From an uncultured Pelagimonas sp. (GTDB lineage: Bacteria; Pseudomonadota; Alphaproteobacteria; Rhodobacterales; Rhodobacteraceae), in NCBI GenBank assembly GCA_947499735.1, contig CANMPP010000001.1, positions 434,001-498,000 of the forward strand: DNA of 64,000 nt, read 5' to 3'. The notes beneath the pieces were generated by a model. It saw only the letters and a list, made by a program, of their open reading frames with translations, had not been told where the DNA came from and did no database searches. A program made the position numbers and the translations under genes. This document shows positions 36,361 through 45,438 of this stretch, one piece after another. Numbering within the stretch: position 1 is the first letter of the stretch; each line of letters starts with the position of its first letter.

Positions 36361-36986
36361 TGTATGACTATGAAAAGGACGGGGCCGAAATCTACCGGCA
36401 GTCTTTTGCCACAATTAGATCTGAAGCGCAGTTGGATCTTTTTGCGCCTGCAGATGAACAAGTTGCCGTTCGCATGATTCACGCGTCTGGCATGGTCGAA
36501 CTGGCACCTTTTTTGAAATTTAGTCCGGGATTTTCAGATGTAGCGCGCGCTGCGCTGGCCAATGGCGCACCAATCCTATGCGACGCTCATATGGTCAGCG
36601 AAGGTGTGACACGCAAACGTCTGCCTGCGGAAAATGACGTGATTTGCACATTACGTGCACCCGAGGTTCCCGGCATGGCGGCCGATATGGGCAATACCCG
36701 TTCAGCGGCTGCATTGGAATTATGGCGACCGCGTTTAGCGGGGGCTTTGGTCGCGATTGGCAACGCGCCAACCGCGTTGTTTCATTTGTTGAATATGTTG
36801 CAAGACCCAGATTGCCCAAGACCCGCGGCCATCATTGGATGCCCCGTCGGATTTATCGGTGCAGCTGAAAGCAAAGCTGCTTTATTCGAAGCGCAACCCG
36901 TGCCTTGTTGTATCGTTGAAGGACGTCTTGGGGGCAGTGCCATAACGGTTGCCGCTATTAATGCGTTGGCGAGTCGCGTAGAATGA
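36360..36986 (+). CDS. cobH: Precorrin-8X methylmutase
   Basis: A 208-aa enzyme moving the C11 methyl group to C12 to give hydrogenobyrinic acid. The catalytic His is in VRMIHASGMVELAPF (near residue 40), followed by PILCDAHMVSEGVTRKRL and GCPVGFIGAAESKAAL. Start and stop overlap cobG and cobI, respectively, indicating a tightly coupled operon. Confidence 0.96.
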   Translation: MYDYEKDGAEIYRQSFATIRSEAQLDLFAPADEQVAVRMIHASGMVELAPFLKFSPGFSDVARAALANGAPILCDAHMVSEGVTRKRLPAENDVICTLRAPEVPGMAADMGNTRSAAALELWRPRLAGALVAIGNAPTALFHLLNMLQDPDCPRPAAIIGCPVGFIGAAESKAALFEAQPVPCCIVEGRLGGSAITVAAINALASRVE

Positions 36987-37711
36987 CGGTTGGAAAAATA
37001 TACGGGCTTGGCCTCGGCCCCGGTGCTGCCGATTTGATGACTGTACGTGCCGACAGGTTGCTGCGGCAGGCCAAGCATGTTGCCTATTTTCGAAAAAAAG
37101 GGCGACCCGGGCAAGCGCGAAAAATTGTTGACGGTATGCTGGATCCTTCTGCCGTGGAATACCCCATGGAATATCCGGTAACCACGGAACTTCCATTTGA
37201 ATCTCAAGAGTACAATCATTGCCTGGCCCGCTTTTATGAAGCAAGCTGTGAAAAACTGAAAGCATTGACTGATCAAGGGTTGGATGTCGTGGTTCTATGT
37301 GAAGGAGATCCATTTTTTTATGGATCTTTCATGCACTTACATTCACGACTTCATGCGGATCGAGACGTCGAAATTGTTCCAGCGATCACAGGTATGTCGG
37401 CGGCTTGGACAGCGACAGGTATGCCGATTACTTGGGGTGATGATGTTTTGACTGTCCTTATGGGGACTTTGCCCGAAGATCACTTAAGGGACAAAGCGGC
37501 GGGATCGGATGCGTTGGTTTTCATGAAAGTGGGGCGGAATCTGGCCAAAGTGCGGTCTGTTTTGGCCGCAGCGGGACGCGCGCAAGATGCATGGATCGTC
37601 GAATACGCGGCGATGGAAGGTCAGACAGTTCAAAAATTGGATGATTATCAAGCTGACACAGCCCCCTATTTTTCTATTCTAATCGTTCATGGACAAGGAC
37701 GACGACCATGA
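36983..37711 (+). CDS. cobI: Precorrin-2 C20-methyltransferase
   Basis: A 242-aa SAM-dependent methyltransferase of the tetrapyrrole family. The N-terminal glycine loop is GLGLGPGAADLMTVRADRLL. VVVLCEGDPFFYGSFMHLH and VPAITGMSAAWTATGMP are the typical cofactor-binding segments; YFRKKGRPGQAR is CobI-like. It converts precorrin-2 to precorrin-3A. It overlaps cobH and cobJ by 4 nt each. Confidence 0.96.
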   Translation: MTVGKIYGLGLGPGAADLMTVRADRLLRQAKHVAYFRKKGRPGQARKIVDGMLDPSAVEYPMEYPVTTELPFESQEYNHCLARFYEASCEKLKALTDQGLDVVVLCEGDPFFYGSFMHLHSRLHADRDVEIVPAITGMSAAWTATGMPITWGDDVLTVLMGTLPEDHLRDKAAGSDALVFMKVGRNLAKVRSVLAAAGRAQDAWIVEYAAMEGQTVQKLDDYQADTAPYFSILIVHGQGRRP

Positions 37712-38481
37712 CTGGGGATGAGCAGGGGAGTCTAAAAATTGTCGGTCTCGGGCCGGGGAATGCACATCTGATCACGCCTGAAGCGCAGGCGGCTGTAGAT
37801 CAAGCGACTGATATTGTTGGGTATATTCCTTATGTTAAACGCATTGAGCCTCGGCCAAATCTGCGCTTGCATGCCAGTGACAACCGGGTCGAATTAGAAC
37901 GCGCGCAAGCTGCGCTGGAAATGGCCGCAGACGGGAAGAAGGTTGTTGTCGTGTCGTCTGGCGACCCAGGCGTGTTTGCGATGGCCGCAGCTGTATTTGA
38001 AGCAATGGAAACCGGTCCTGAGCAGTGGCGTGCCTTGGATATTGAGGTTTGTCCGGGGATCACTGCTATGTTGGCCGCAGCCGCACGTATTGGGGCACCT
38101 TTGGGTCACGATTTTTGTGCGATTAATCTAAGCGACAACTTGAAACCAATGGAATTGATCGAGAAAAGGGTTCGTTTGGCAGTCGAGGGCGATTTCGCGA
38201 TGGCGTTTTACAATCCGCGATCAAAATTTCGCCCAGAAGGCTTTTCGCGTATATTAAATGTGCTTAAAACGACATGTACGCCAGATCGCGTCCTGATGTT
38301 TGCAAAATCTGTCTCGACTTTAGATGAAGATATTCGGGTTGTACCTTTGTCTGATTGTCGACCCGAGATGGCCGATATGCGGACCATTGTGATCGTTGGA
38401 TCCTCCACAACCAGAATTGTTCCTAAGACAGGCGGGCAAAACGGCGTGTTTGTATACACACCGCGATCCGTAGAAGCATAG
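37708..38481 (+). CDS. cobJ: Precorrin-3B C17-methyltransferase
   Basis: A 257-aa SAM methyltransferase. The loop is IVGLGPGNAHLITPEAQAAV, followed by IVGYIPYVKRI, VVVSSGDPGVFAMAAAVFEA, ICPGITAMLAAAARIGAPLGHDF-type segments, and AFYNPRSKFRPEGF, which is diagnostic for CobJ. It methylates C17 and drives ring contraction. It is the last gene before the opposite-strand cobK; their stops are 2 nt apart. Confidence 0.96.
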   Translation: MTGDEQGSLKIVGLGPGNAHLITPEAQAAVDQATDIVGYIPYVKRIEPRPNLRLHASDNRVELERAQAALEMAADGKKVVVVSSGDPGVFAMAAAVFEAMETGPEQWRALDIEVCPGITAMLAAAARIGAPLGHDFCAINLSDNLKPMELIEKRVRLAVEGDFAMAFYNPRSKFRPEGFSRILNVLKTTCTPDRVLMFAKSVSTLDEDIRVVPLSDCRPEMADMRTIVIVGSSTTRIVPKTGGQNGVFVYTPRSVEA

Positions 38482-38483
38482 GG

Positions 38484-39260
38484 TCAGGCATGTCCAAGCC
38501 AGGTGATCACATCGTCAATTTGAAAAAACTGCTCGAAATAGTGGTCGCCACTCGGCGGCTTTGGGCGGTCGATCATAATAACTGGCAATCCAAGTATTCG
38601 CGCGGCATCAATTTTAGATCGTGTCAGGCTGCCACCAGAATTTTTGGACACGACCACCTCAATTCGGTGTGCAGAGAGCAAATCGATGTCATCTTGCAGG
38701 GTAAAAGGGCCTTTCGCACGCAGCAATTTGATAGACGGGATGGCGGGCATCTGTTCCGGCGCATCTATCACACGGCACAGGTAATCATGTTGTGGGTGCG
38801 CAGAAAACAAAGGCAGGTTTTGCCGCCCAATACCAAGAAAAACACGCATAGACGGGCCATCCAATGCGTCCATCACGCTTGCCATAGTCGGTACAGATAT
38901 CCAATTATCTCCCTCGTTAGGCGTCCATGGTTCGCGTGTCAAAACGCACAAGGGCACACCCAAATGGCTACAGGCAATATGAGCATTTTCCGTCATTTGC
39001 GCTGCGAAAGGATGTGTGGCGTCGATAACATGAGTAAACCCGTTTTGCTTCAACGTGTTTTGCAGACCCTCCGATCCACCAAAGCCGCCGACCCGAACCG
39101 GCAGGGCCAAATCAGCCGGTCGATCCACGCGTCCTGCCAACGACGCATGCCCGTCTATGCCCAATTCGGCCAAACGTTTGCACAGTTTGCGCGCTTCAGC
39201 GGTTCCTGCCAGCACCAAGACTTTAGGCGCGGGCGCATTGTTAGATTGGGGGGACAGCAT
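38484..39260 (-). CDS. cobK: Precorrin-6A reductase
   Basis: A 258-aa NAD(P)H-dependent reductase. The N-terminal VLVLAGTAEARKLCKRL holds the cofactor loop, followed by VIDATHPFAAQMTENAH, LCVLTREPW and VVSKNSGGS. It reduces precorrin-6A between CobF and CobL. The start was set at the ATG at 39260, preceded by AAGGA with 9-nt spacing. This start codon overlaps the cobL start on the other strand by 2 bases (CATG). The gene is alone on the minus strand inside the plus-strand operon, so its promoter must lie inside cobL. An earlier in-frame ATG exists at 39362. Confidence 0.93.
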   Translation of the reverse strand: MLSPQSNNAPAPKVLVLAGTAEARKLCKRLAELGIDGHASLAGRVDRPADLALPVRVGGFGGSEGLQNTLKQNGFTHVIDATHPFAAQMTENAHIACSHLGVPLCVLTREPWTPNEGDNWISVPTMASVMDALDGPSMRVFLGIGRQNLPLFSAHPQHDYLCRVIDAPEQMPAIPSIKLLRAKGPFTLQDDIDLLSAHRIEVVVSKNSGGSLTRSKIDAARILGLPVIMIDRPKPPSGDHYFEQFFQIDDVITWLGHA

Positions 39261-40452
39261 GTCTGATGGTCCTTGGTTGACGATAATTGGTGTGGGCGAA
39301 GATGGTCTGGATGGGCTAACTGGTGCAAGTCGAAAAGCGTTGCAATCGGCCGAGGTGGTCATGGGGCCATCTCGTCATTTAGCCCTGCTGCCCGAACTGA
39401 CTGTTCCTTCCGTAAAATGGCCGGTTCCGTTTGCGGATGGAATTTCTAAGTTGCTGGAAATGCGAGGGAAAAACGTTGTTGTTTTTGCCTCTGGTGATCC
39501 CTTTTGGTTCGGTGCTGGTTCGGTTTTTTCAAGGCATCTGGCCCCAGATGAATGGCAGGCCTTCCCTGGAATTTCCTGTTTTGCCCTTATGGCAAATCGG
39601 TTGGGTTGGTCGTTGGAAAACACCAAATGTCTAGGTTTGCACGCTGCACCAATGTCTAGGCTTCGCCCAATTTTGAGCAATGAAGAAAGAGTCATCGTGA
39701 CATTGCGGGATGGTGAAGCTGTGAAACAGCTATGTAAATACCTCAATGACGTGGGTTTCGGTCAGTCAGAAGTCTATGTAGGGCAGGCCTTGGGTGGTCC
39801 CGCGGAACGTGTTTCCCAATTTCGCGCTCATGCCTGCGACGGGCATTTTGCGCATCCTTTGTGTGCAGCAATTGCCCTGAAGGGTGACGGGGCCCTGCCA
39901 TTATGTACCGGAAAACCTGACACATGGTTCGCCAATGACGGTCAAATAACCAAACGTCCTGTACGTGCATTGGCCTTGTCCGCGCTCGCACCGCAGAAAG
40001 GTGAGGTCCTGTGGGACATTGGCGGAGGCTCAGGATCGATCGCGATTGAATGGTTGTTGCATGATGCTTCGCTTCGCGCTGTGTCTGTCGAGAAAAACTC
40101 TGAACGTGCAGCTGTGATATCGCAAAATGCACTGGACTTGGGTGTCGATCGATTGACGGTGATGACAGGGAGCGCCCCTGAGGCGCTTGATGGATTACCC
40201 ACACCTGACGCTATATTTATCGGCGGTGGGCTAAGTCGGGAATTGATCGCGCATTTGCAGAAAATTACTCCCGTTGGAACGCGCATCGTCGCCCATGCCG
40301 TTACCTTGGAAAGCGAAGCTATTTTGGCCGAAACGCATGCGCGTTTGGGTGGAGAATTGATGAGGATTGAATTGTCACATGCAAAGCCATTGGGGCGCAT
40401 GCGCGGGTGGTCCGCATCCTATCCGATTGTTCAGTGGGGTGTGACGTTATGA
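39259..40452 (+). CDS. cobL: Precorrin-6Y C5,15-methyltransferase (decarboxylating)
   Basis: A 397-aa fusion of a C5-methyltransferase (N-terminal half: LTIIGVGEDGLDGLTGASRK, VVFASGDPFWFGAGS) and a C15-methyltransferase/decarboxylase (C-terminal half: GEVLWDIGGGSGSIAIEWL Rossmann loop). It acts on precorrin-6B. The ATG at 39259 follows a GGGGGGA ribosome site that lies inside the cobK coding sequence. The stop overlaps cobE (ATGA). An upstream frame to 39055 is open but is the antisense of cobK. Confidence 0.95.
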   Translation: MSDGPWLTIIGVGEDGLDGLTGASRKALQSAEVVMGPSRHLALLPELTVPSVKWPVPFADGISKLLEMRGKNVVVFASGDPFWFGAGSVFSRHLAPDEWQAFPGISCFALMANRLGWSLENTKCLGLHAAPMSRLRPILSNEERVIVTLRDGEAVKQLCKYLNDVGFGQSEVYVGQALGGPAERVSQFRAHACDGHFAHPLCAAIALKGDGALPLCTGKPDTWFANDGQITKRPVRALALSALAPQKGEVLWDIGGGSGSIAIEWLLHDASLRAVSVEKNSERAAVISQNALDLGVDRLTVMTGSAPEALDGLPTPDAIFIGGGLSRELIAHLQKITPVGTRIVAHAVTLESEAILAETHARLGGELMRIELSHAKPLGRMRGWSASYPIVQWGVTL

Positions 40453-40817
40453 TCGTTGCAGGGTTCGGATTCCGCAATGGAACTACGATTGAGAGCTTAT
40501 TAGAAGCTTTGAACATCACGCAATATCAGGCGCAGGTCCAAGCAATTGCAGCGCCAGAAGATAAGGTGGAATTGCAGGTTTTTCAAGATCTTGCTCTTCA
40601 TTTGGACCTACCTATCCGGCCTTGTTCCGAGGTGGAAATACAATCTCAAACGGTATCAACCTACTCTTTTGCATCTGAAAAATATCGAAATTCAGGATCT
40701 GTTTCTGAGGCTGTGGCTCTGGCGGCAGCGGGACAATATGCTCATTTGTTAAAGCCTAGAAACGTTTCGTCAGATCGCATGGCGACTTGTGCAATCGCAA
40801 AAGGAGACTGGGTATGA
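40449..40817 (+). CDS. cobE: Cobalamin biosynthesis protein CobE (CbiG C-terminal-like)
   Basis: A 122-aa protein of the CobE/CbiG C-terminal family, starting [21 protein letters not shown], with [12 protein letters not shown] near the end (glycine/alanine-rich loop). The family is needed for B12 synthesis, but its reaction is not established. It overlaps cobL and cobM by 4 nt each (ATGA). Confidence 0.9.
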   Translation: MIVAGFGFRNGTTIESLLEALNITQYQAQVQAIAAPEDKVELQVFQDLALHLDLPIRPCSEVEIQSQTVSTYSFASEKYRNSGSVSEAVALAAAGQYAHLLKPRNVSSDRMATCAIAKGDWV

Positions 40818-41608
40818 CTGTGCATTTTGTCGGCGCCGGACCGGGCGCAGCTGATTTGTTGACCTTACGTGGACGGGATCTGATAGCTGCTTGTCCGGTC
40901 TGCCTCTATGCAGGATCATTGGTGCCCAAAGAGATTTTGAAACACTGTCCAGATGATGTGCGTTTGATCAATACGGCACCTTTGGATTTGGATCAGATCA
41001 TTGCAGAAATTCGGCAGGCTCATCAGGAGGGGAAGGATGTTGTGCGTCTACATTCCGGGGATTTGTCGGTTTGGTCGGCGATGGGTGAACAGGTCAGACG
41101 TTTGAAGGAAGAAGATATTCCCTTCACGGTTACACCAGGGGTGCCATCTTTTGCAGCTGCGGCAGCGGTGTTGGGGACAGAACTGACACTGCCAGGCGTT
41201 GCGCAGTCTTTGGTGCTGACCCGTACACAGGGACGGGCAAGTTCAATGCCTGATGGTGAGAGCCTTGCGAATTTTGCCAAAACAGGTGCGACTTTAGCTT
41301 TGCATCTTTCCATCCAGAATCTGGAACACGCCGTGACGGACCTTATCCCTTATTATGGGATCGAGTGTCCTGTCGCCGTCGTTTATCGTGCGAGTTGGCC
41401 GGATCAGCGCGTCATGCGAGGAAATTTGGGCGATATCTGCATGAAAATGATGCCAGAAGTGACGCGAACTGCGCTGATCCTTGTTGGGCCTGTCTTGAAC
41501 GCGTCAGATTTCGAAGAAAGTTGTCTTTACGCAACCGATTATGACCGTCGTTACCGACCTCAAAGCGCGGATAGCGATTGGATTACGTGGAAAGAAGGAG
41601 ACGACTGA
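40814..41608 (+). CDS. cobM: Precorrin-4 C11-methyltransferase
   Basis: A 264-aa SAM methyltransferase. The family start is [35 protein letters not shown] and [16 protein letters not shown] are CobM-specific, followed by [21 protein letters not shown]. It makes precorrin-5. The start was set at 40814 in the ATGA overlap with cobE. The stop overlaps the cobB start (TGATG). Confidence 0.96.
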   Translation: MTVHFVGAGPGAADLLTLRGRDLIAACPVCLYAGSLVPKEILKHCPDDVRLINTAPLDLDQIIAEIRQAHQEGKDVVRLHSGDLSVWSAMGEQVRRLKEEDIPFTVTPGVPSFAAAAAVLGTELTLPGVAQSLVLTRTQGRASSMPDGESLANFAKTGATLALHLSIQNLEHAVTDLIPYYGIECPVAVVYRASWPDQRVMRGNLGDICMKMMPEVTRTALILVGPVLNASDFEESCLYATDYDRRYRPQSADSDWITWKEGDD

Positions 41609-42915
41609 TGCGTGGCATTTTGATTTCTGCCCCTGCATCAGGCACGGGCAAAACCACAGTGATGCTTGGTCTGTTGCGTGCGCTTGCCGATGATGGGTTA
41701 CGTGTTCAGCCTTTTAAATCCGGGCCCGATTACATCGACCCTGCATTTCATCGGGCCGCATCTGGGCGTGCATCCTATAATTTAGACAGTTGGGCCATGC
41801 CTGATGCGCTGCTGCGCTCAATCCATGGATTGTCTGACGGCGTAGATATTTGCGTTGCAGAAGGTTCGATGGGACTATTCGACGGGGTTGCGACCAAGGG
41901 GCAGTCTGGGTTTGGTTCTAGTGCAGAAACTGCCCTGCGCTTTGGATGGCCAGTTGTTTTGGTCGTTGATGTTGGTGGGCAGGCGCAATCAGCTGCGGCC
42001 ACCGCGCTTGGTTTCAAAATGTACAATCCGGACGTGCCTTTTGCCGGTGTCATCCTAAATCGCGTTGCATCACCCCGTCACGAGCGTCTTGCGCGTAGGG
42101 GTATGGAACATGCAGGCATCGACGTTCTTGGTGTTTTGCCGCGAAATCGAGATTTGACCTTGCCTGAAAGGCATTTGGGCCTAGTGCAAGCAGCCGAGCA
42201 TCCCGATTTGGAAACTGCAATTTCAGGTTATGCGAGCTTTTTAAGAGAGCATGTAGATCTAGATCACATTCGAAACGCAGCAAAGGGTATTGGACCTGCG
42301 GCAGAATGCAAACTACCCAAACCGCCTGCACAAAGAATTGCATTGGCGCAAGATGATGCATTTTCGTTTGTCTATCCGCATTTGATACAGGGATGGCGCG
42401 CAGCGGGCGCGGAAATTATGCCCTTTTCGCCCTTAGCGGATGAGATTCCGGATCCATCGGCTGATCTGGTCTGGCTACCGGGGGGCTATCCCGAATTGCA
42501 TGCGGGTCGGCTGGCGGCAGCGTCGGCATGCCGTAACGCGCTTCAAACCCATGCGCGCACCAAACCAATACATGGCGAATGTGGCGGGTACATGGCGTTG
42601 GGTGCCGGATTGATCGACAAACAAGGTGCCCGGCATGAAATGTTCGGGCTTTTGGGGTTGGTGACCAGTTACGAAAAACGCAAATTCCACCTGGGCTATC
42701 GACGTGCGGTTTTAGATGCAGATATTGCCGGCTTTGCGGCAGGGTCCTGTCTGCGTGGACATGAATTCCATTATTCAACAATTCTGGAACAACCGGATGC
42801 CCCGCTTGCACAGGTTTTTGATGCAGATGGAAAATCTGTCGTGGAAACAGGATCAAAGCGCGGCACGGTAAGCGGTACGTTTTTCCATTTGATTGCCCAT
42901 GAGGAACAAGAATGA
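41608..42915 (+). CDS. cobB: Hydrogenobyrinic acid a,c-diamide synthase (CobB)
   Basis: A 435-aa glutamine amidotransferase. The N-terminal ATP loop is ISAPASGTGKTTVMLGLL. FKSGPDYIDPAFHRAASGR and NLDSW are family marks. The C-terminal GATase domain has the Cys nucleophile in IHGECGGYMALG and His in RGHEFHYS. It amidates the a and c side chains before cobalt insertion. The start at 41608 overlaps the cobM stop; the end overlaps cobA. Confidence 0.96.
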   Translation: MRGILISAPASGTGKTTVMLGLLRALADDGLRVQPFKSGPDYIDPAFHRAASGRASYNLDSWAMPDALLRSIHGLSDGVDICVAEGSMGLFDGVATKGQSGFGSSAETALRFGWPVVLVVDVGGQAQSAAATALGFKMYNPDVPFAGVILNRVASPRHERLARRGMEHAGIDVLGVLPRNRDLTLPERHLGLVQAAEHPDLETAISGYASFLREHVDLDHIRNAAKGIGPAAECKLPKPPAQRIALAQDDAFSFVYPHLIQGWRAAGAEIMPFSPLADEIPDPSADLVWLPGGYPELHAGRLAAASACRNALQTHARTKPIHGECGGYMALGAGLIDKQGARHEMFGLLGLVTSYEKRKFHLGYRRAVLDADIAGFAAGSCLRGHEFHYSTILEQPDAPLAQVFDADGKSVVETGSKRGTVSGTFFHLIAHEEQE

Positions 42916-43628
42916 GCGGGTTTGTCAGCTTTGTTAGTTCGGGTCCGGGTGATCCGGAATTGTTGACTGTTAAAGCGGTAAAACGGCTGCAACAGGCTGA
43001 TGTCGTGCTTTACGATGATTTGTCTGAAACGCCCATTTTGGCTCATGCACAACCAGAAACTTTGCTTGTGTCTGTAGGAAAAAGGGCAGGGCGGCCTTCA
43101 CCGAAACAGGGACATGTTAGCCAGTTGCTGGTCGATTATGCCCAAACGCATAACCGTGTCGTACGCTTGAAATCTGGCGATAGCGGCATTTTTGGCCGTT
43201 TAGAGGAAGAGCTGACAGCGTTGCGAGATGCCGGAATTGATCACGAAATTATTCCCGGCGTACCGTCTGCCTGCGCGGCGGCTGCGGCTGCGGGAATTCC
43301 GTTGACCCGCCGCCATTCGGCGCGTCGTGTGCAATTTCTAACCGGGCATGATGTGACTGGTGCCTTGCCCGAAGATGTCAATATGGATGCGATTGCTGAT
43401 CCGATGGCAACCACTGTTATTTTCATGGGAAAGCGCACGTTTGGCAAATTGTATAAACGTTTGACGGATAGTGGTCTTTCACCAGAAACGCCTGCTTTGT
43501 TGGCCGAAGCCGTCTCACTGAATGCAGAAACACTTTGGCGCGGAACGCTGCGTCAATTGGCTGAAAAACTAGATCAGCATATTGGGGATACGCCTGCGCT
43601 CATTCTATTTGGTCCATTGGCGGATTAG
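42912..43628 (+). CDS. cobA: Uroporphyrinogen-III C-methyltransferase
   Basis: A 238-aa stand-alone SUMT making precorrin-2, the entry step to the pathway. The start VSSGPGDPELLTVKAVKRLQ, then ADVVLYDDL, VGKRAGRPSPKQ (the GxR-K-Q segment), RLKSGDSGIFGRLEEEL and VPSACAAAAAAGIPLT are typical. There is no CysG-type dehydrogenase domain. It is the last gene of the large operon; a riboswitch starts about 50 nt downstream. Confidence 0.95.
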   Translation: MSGFVSFVSSGPGDPELLTVKAVKRLQQADVVLYDDLSETPILAHAQPETLLVSVGKRAGRPSPKQGHVSQLLVDYAQTHNRVVRLKSGDSGIFGRLEEELTALRDAGIDHEIIPGVPSACAAAAAAGIPLTRRHSARRVQFLTGHDVTGALPEDVNMDAIADPMATTVIFMGKRTFGKLYKRLTDSGLSPETPALLAEAVSLNAETLWRGTLRQLAEKLDQHIGDTPALILFGPLAD

Positions 43629-43675
43629 TCGTCTGTTTTTGCTTGCCAGAATGATCAAATCGCAGCTAGCTTGAA

Positions 43676-43842
43676 ATAACGGTGCCGCCTCTGACGGCTG
43701 AAAATGGGAACAGGGTGAAAATCCAAGACTGCCCCCGCAACTGTAAGCGAAGAGCGTTTGCCAAAGCCACTGATCCGCACCGGGTTGGGAAGGCGGCAAA
43801 TGTGATGACACGCAAGTCAGGAGACCTGCCGTAAATGAAGCG
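43676..43842 (+). ncRNA. Cobalamin riboswitch upstream of cbiM
   Basis: Conserved parts occur in order: GGTGCC (43681), GGGAACAGGGTGAAAATCC, ACTGCCCCCGCAACTGT, GCCACTG, TTGGGAAGGC, and the B12 box GTCAGGAGACCTGCC (about 43816-43830). This is a near-consensus element ahead of a cobalt-uptake gene. Confidence 0.96.
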
Positions 43843-43895
43843 CCCGTTCGGGCAAATACAACGCCGCCGGGTGGGGCGGTTTGAAAGGATAAAAT

Positions 43896-44573
43896 ATGCA
43901 TATCGAACCCGGCATCGTTCACGGCGCCAAAATGGCTTTTGCGGTCGCAACCTCTGCTGGTTGTGGTGCCTATGCGGCAAAATTGGCTTGGCAGGACCTT
44001 AAGACAAGTCATATCGCGTCGTTTGCTGTGCGCGTCCTTCTGGCCGCAATCGGTACATTTGTGTTCTTTGAAGTTTTGCCACATTTCCCAGTGGGTATTT
44101 CTGAAGTACATTTCATTTTGGGGACGACATTGTTCCTGTTATTAGGCGCCGCGCCTGCCGCTTTTGGTTTGGCTTTGGGACTAGCAGTTCAGGGGGCGTT
44201 CTTTGCACCCAGCGACATGCCCATGTATTTCGTTAATGTGACAACGCTGTTGGTTCCACTTTTTGCTGTTTCTGAACTGGCCAAACGTGTGCTTCCCCAA
44301 GATCGGGCCTATGTCGATTGGTCGTATAGCGATGTTCTGAAATTGTCGGTTGTCTACCAAGGCGGCGTTGTTGCCTGGGTCGCGTTTTGGGCGTTCTATG
44401 GACAAGGATTTACGGTTGGCACCATGTCGTCTGTGATCAGTTTTGGCGGTGCCTACATGCTGGTCGTTTTGATTGAACCGGTTGCGGATTTGGCTGTTCT
44501 GGCCGCTGCAAAGGCGCTGCGACGCCTAGAGAAAACCGGCATTCTTACGGATCGTCTTTATAACGCCGCATGA
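43896..44573 (+). CDS. cbiM: CbiM-like cobalt ECF transporter substrate-binding membrane subunit
   Basis: A 225-aa membrane protein beginning MHIEPGIVHGAKM. The Met1-His2 end is where CbiM/NikM proteins hold Co or Ni, and a further His occurs in GISEVHFILG (residue 72). Several membrane helices follow. It should import cobalt for B12 synthesis, in line with the riboswitch just upstream; AAAGGA precedes the ATG. The usual partners CbiN, CbiQ and CbiO are absent around it, so it is a solitary S/M-type component here. Confidence 0.87.
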   Translation: MHIEPGIVHGAKMAFAVATSAGCGAYAAKLAWQDLKTSHIASFAVRVLLAAIGTFVFFEVLPHFPVGISEVHFILGTTLFLLLGAAPAAFGLALGLAVQGAFFAPSDMPMYFVNVTTLLVPLFAVSELAKRVLPQDRAYVDWSYSDVLKLSVVYQGGVVAWVAFWAFYGQGFTVGTMSSVISFGGAYMLVVLIEPVADLAVLAAAKALRRLEKTGILTDRLYNAA

Positions 44574-44599
44574 TTGCCAAATACCGTTGTGAAACACAG

Positions 44600-44626
44600 C
44601 CCGGCACCGTAAGACGTGCCGGGTTT
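44600..44626 (+). terminator. GC-rich hairpin between cbiM and cobF
   Basis: CCCGGCAC pairs with GTGCCGGG (44600-44607 and 44616-44623), followed by only TTT. It may partly separate cobF expression from the riboswitch-controlled cbiM. Confidence 0.5.
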
Positions 44627-44643
44627 CGCATGTCTGAGGCAAA

Positions 44644-45381
44644 ATGATTACAGATCTTTATTTGATTGGGATTGGTGCTGGTAGCCCTGCGCATGTAACG
44701 CAAGAGGGCATGCAGGCGTTGCGCGATGCACATGTCATCTTGATGCCGAATAAGGGTGAAGAAAAGTCAGACTTGGTACGAGTTCGGCACGAGATCATTG
44801 CCGCATCCGGCAGCCGCGCCCAAATCGTTGTGTTCGACTATCCGGTGCGCGATCCATCCCTACCTTATCAAAAACGTGTCTCACACTGGCATGACGAAAT
44901 CGCACGATGCTGGCAATCGGCATTGCCCCATGCCGTGACGGGGCCAGTTGCGCTTTTGGTGTGGGGGGATCCTTCACTGTATGACAGCACGTTGCGCATC
45001 GCGGATCGGCTGGCACCGAAACCCAACATCCGCGTTGTTCCAGGGATTACGGCTTTGCAGGCATTAACAGCCGCGCATGCAATCCCGTTTAATGCCGTCG
45101 GGGGCGCAGTTCAGGTGACAACGGGTCGCAATCTACGTGAACAAGGTTGGCCGGACGGGGTTGATCGTATTGCCGTTATGTTGGACGGACGCGCGGATTT
45201 TACCCATCTGCCATCAGATGGGCTTTATGTCTGGTGGGGGGCGTATCTGGGTATGGACCAGCAGATCTTAGTCAGCGGGCACTTGCGCGATGTCGCTGAA
45301 AAGATCCGAAGCTTGCGTGCGGATGCCCGAGAAACGCATGGATGGATCATGGATTGCTGTTTGATGCAGCGTAACCTGTGA
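44644..45381 (+). CDS. cobF: Precorrin-6A synthase (deacetylating)
   Basis: A 245-aa SAM methyltransferase with CobF-specific segments: LIGIGAGSPAHVTQEGMQALRD, FDYPVRDPSLPYQKRVSHWHD and LLVWGDPSLYDSTLRIADRL. It methylates C1 and removes acetate to give precorrin-6A, before CobK. It is the last cob gene in the window and lies 70 nt after cbiM. Confidence 0.94.
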   Translation: MITDLYLIGIGAGSPAHVTQEGMQALRDAHVILMPNKGEEKSDLVRVRHEIIAASGSRAQIVVFDYPVRDPSLPYQKRVSHWHDEIARCWQSALPHAVTGPVALLVWGDPSLYDSTLRIADRLAPKPNIRVVPGITALQALTAAHAIPFNAVGGAVQVTTGRNLREQGWPDGVDRIAVMLDGRADFTHLPSDGLYVWWGAYLGMDQQILVSGHLRDVAEKIRSLRADARETHGWIMDCCLMQRNL

Positions 45382-45438
45382 TGTATTTGGGCGTTTCCGG
45401 CACGTAAATCGTCCACTTTATGCCCTTGCCTCAAGATT

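Noticed and set aside
38490-39266. 258-codon plus-strand frame covering cobK
   Set aside because: It is the antisense frame of cobK, which has clear precorrin-6A reductase motifs on the minus strand.
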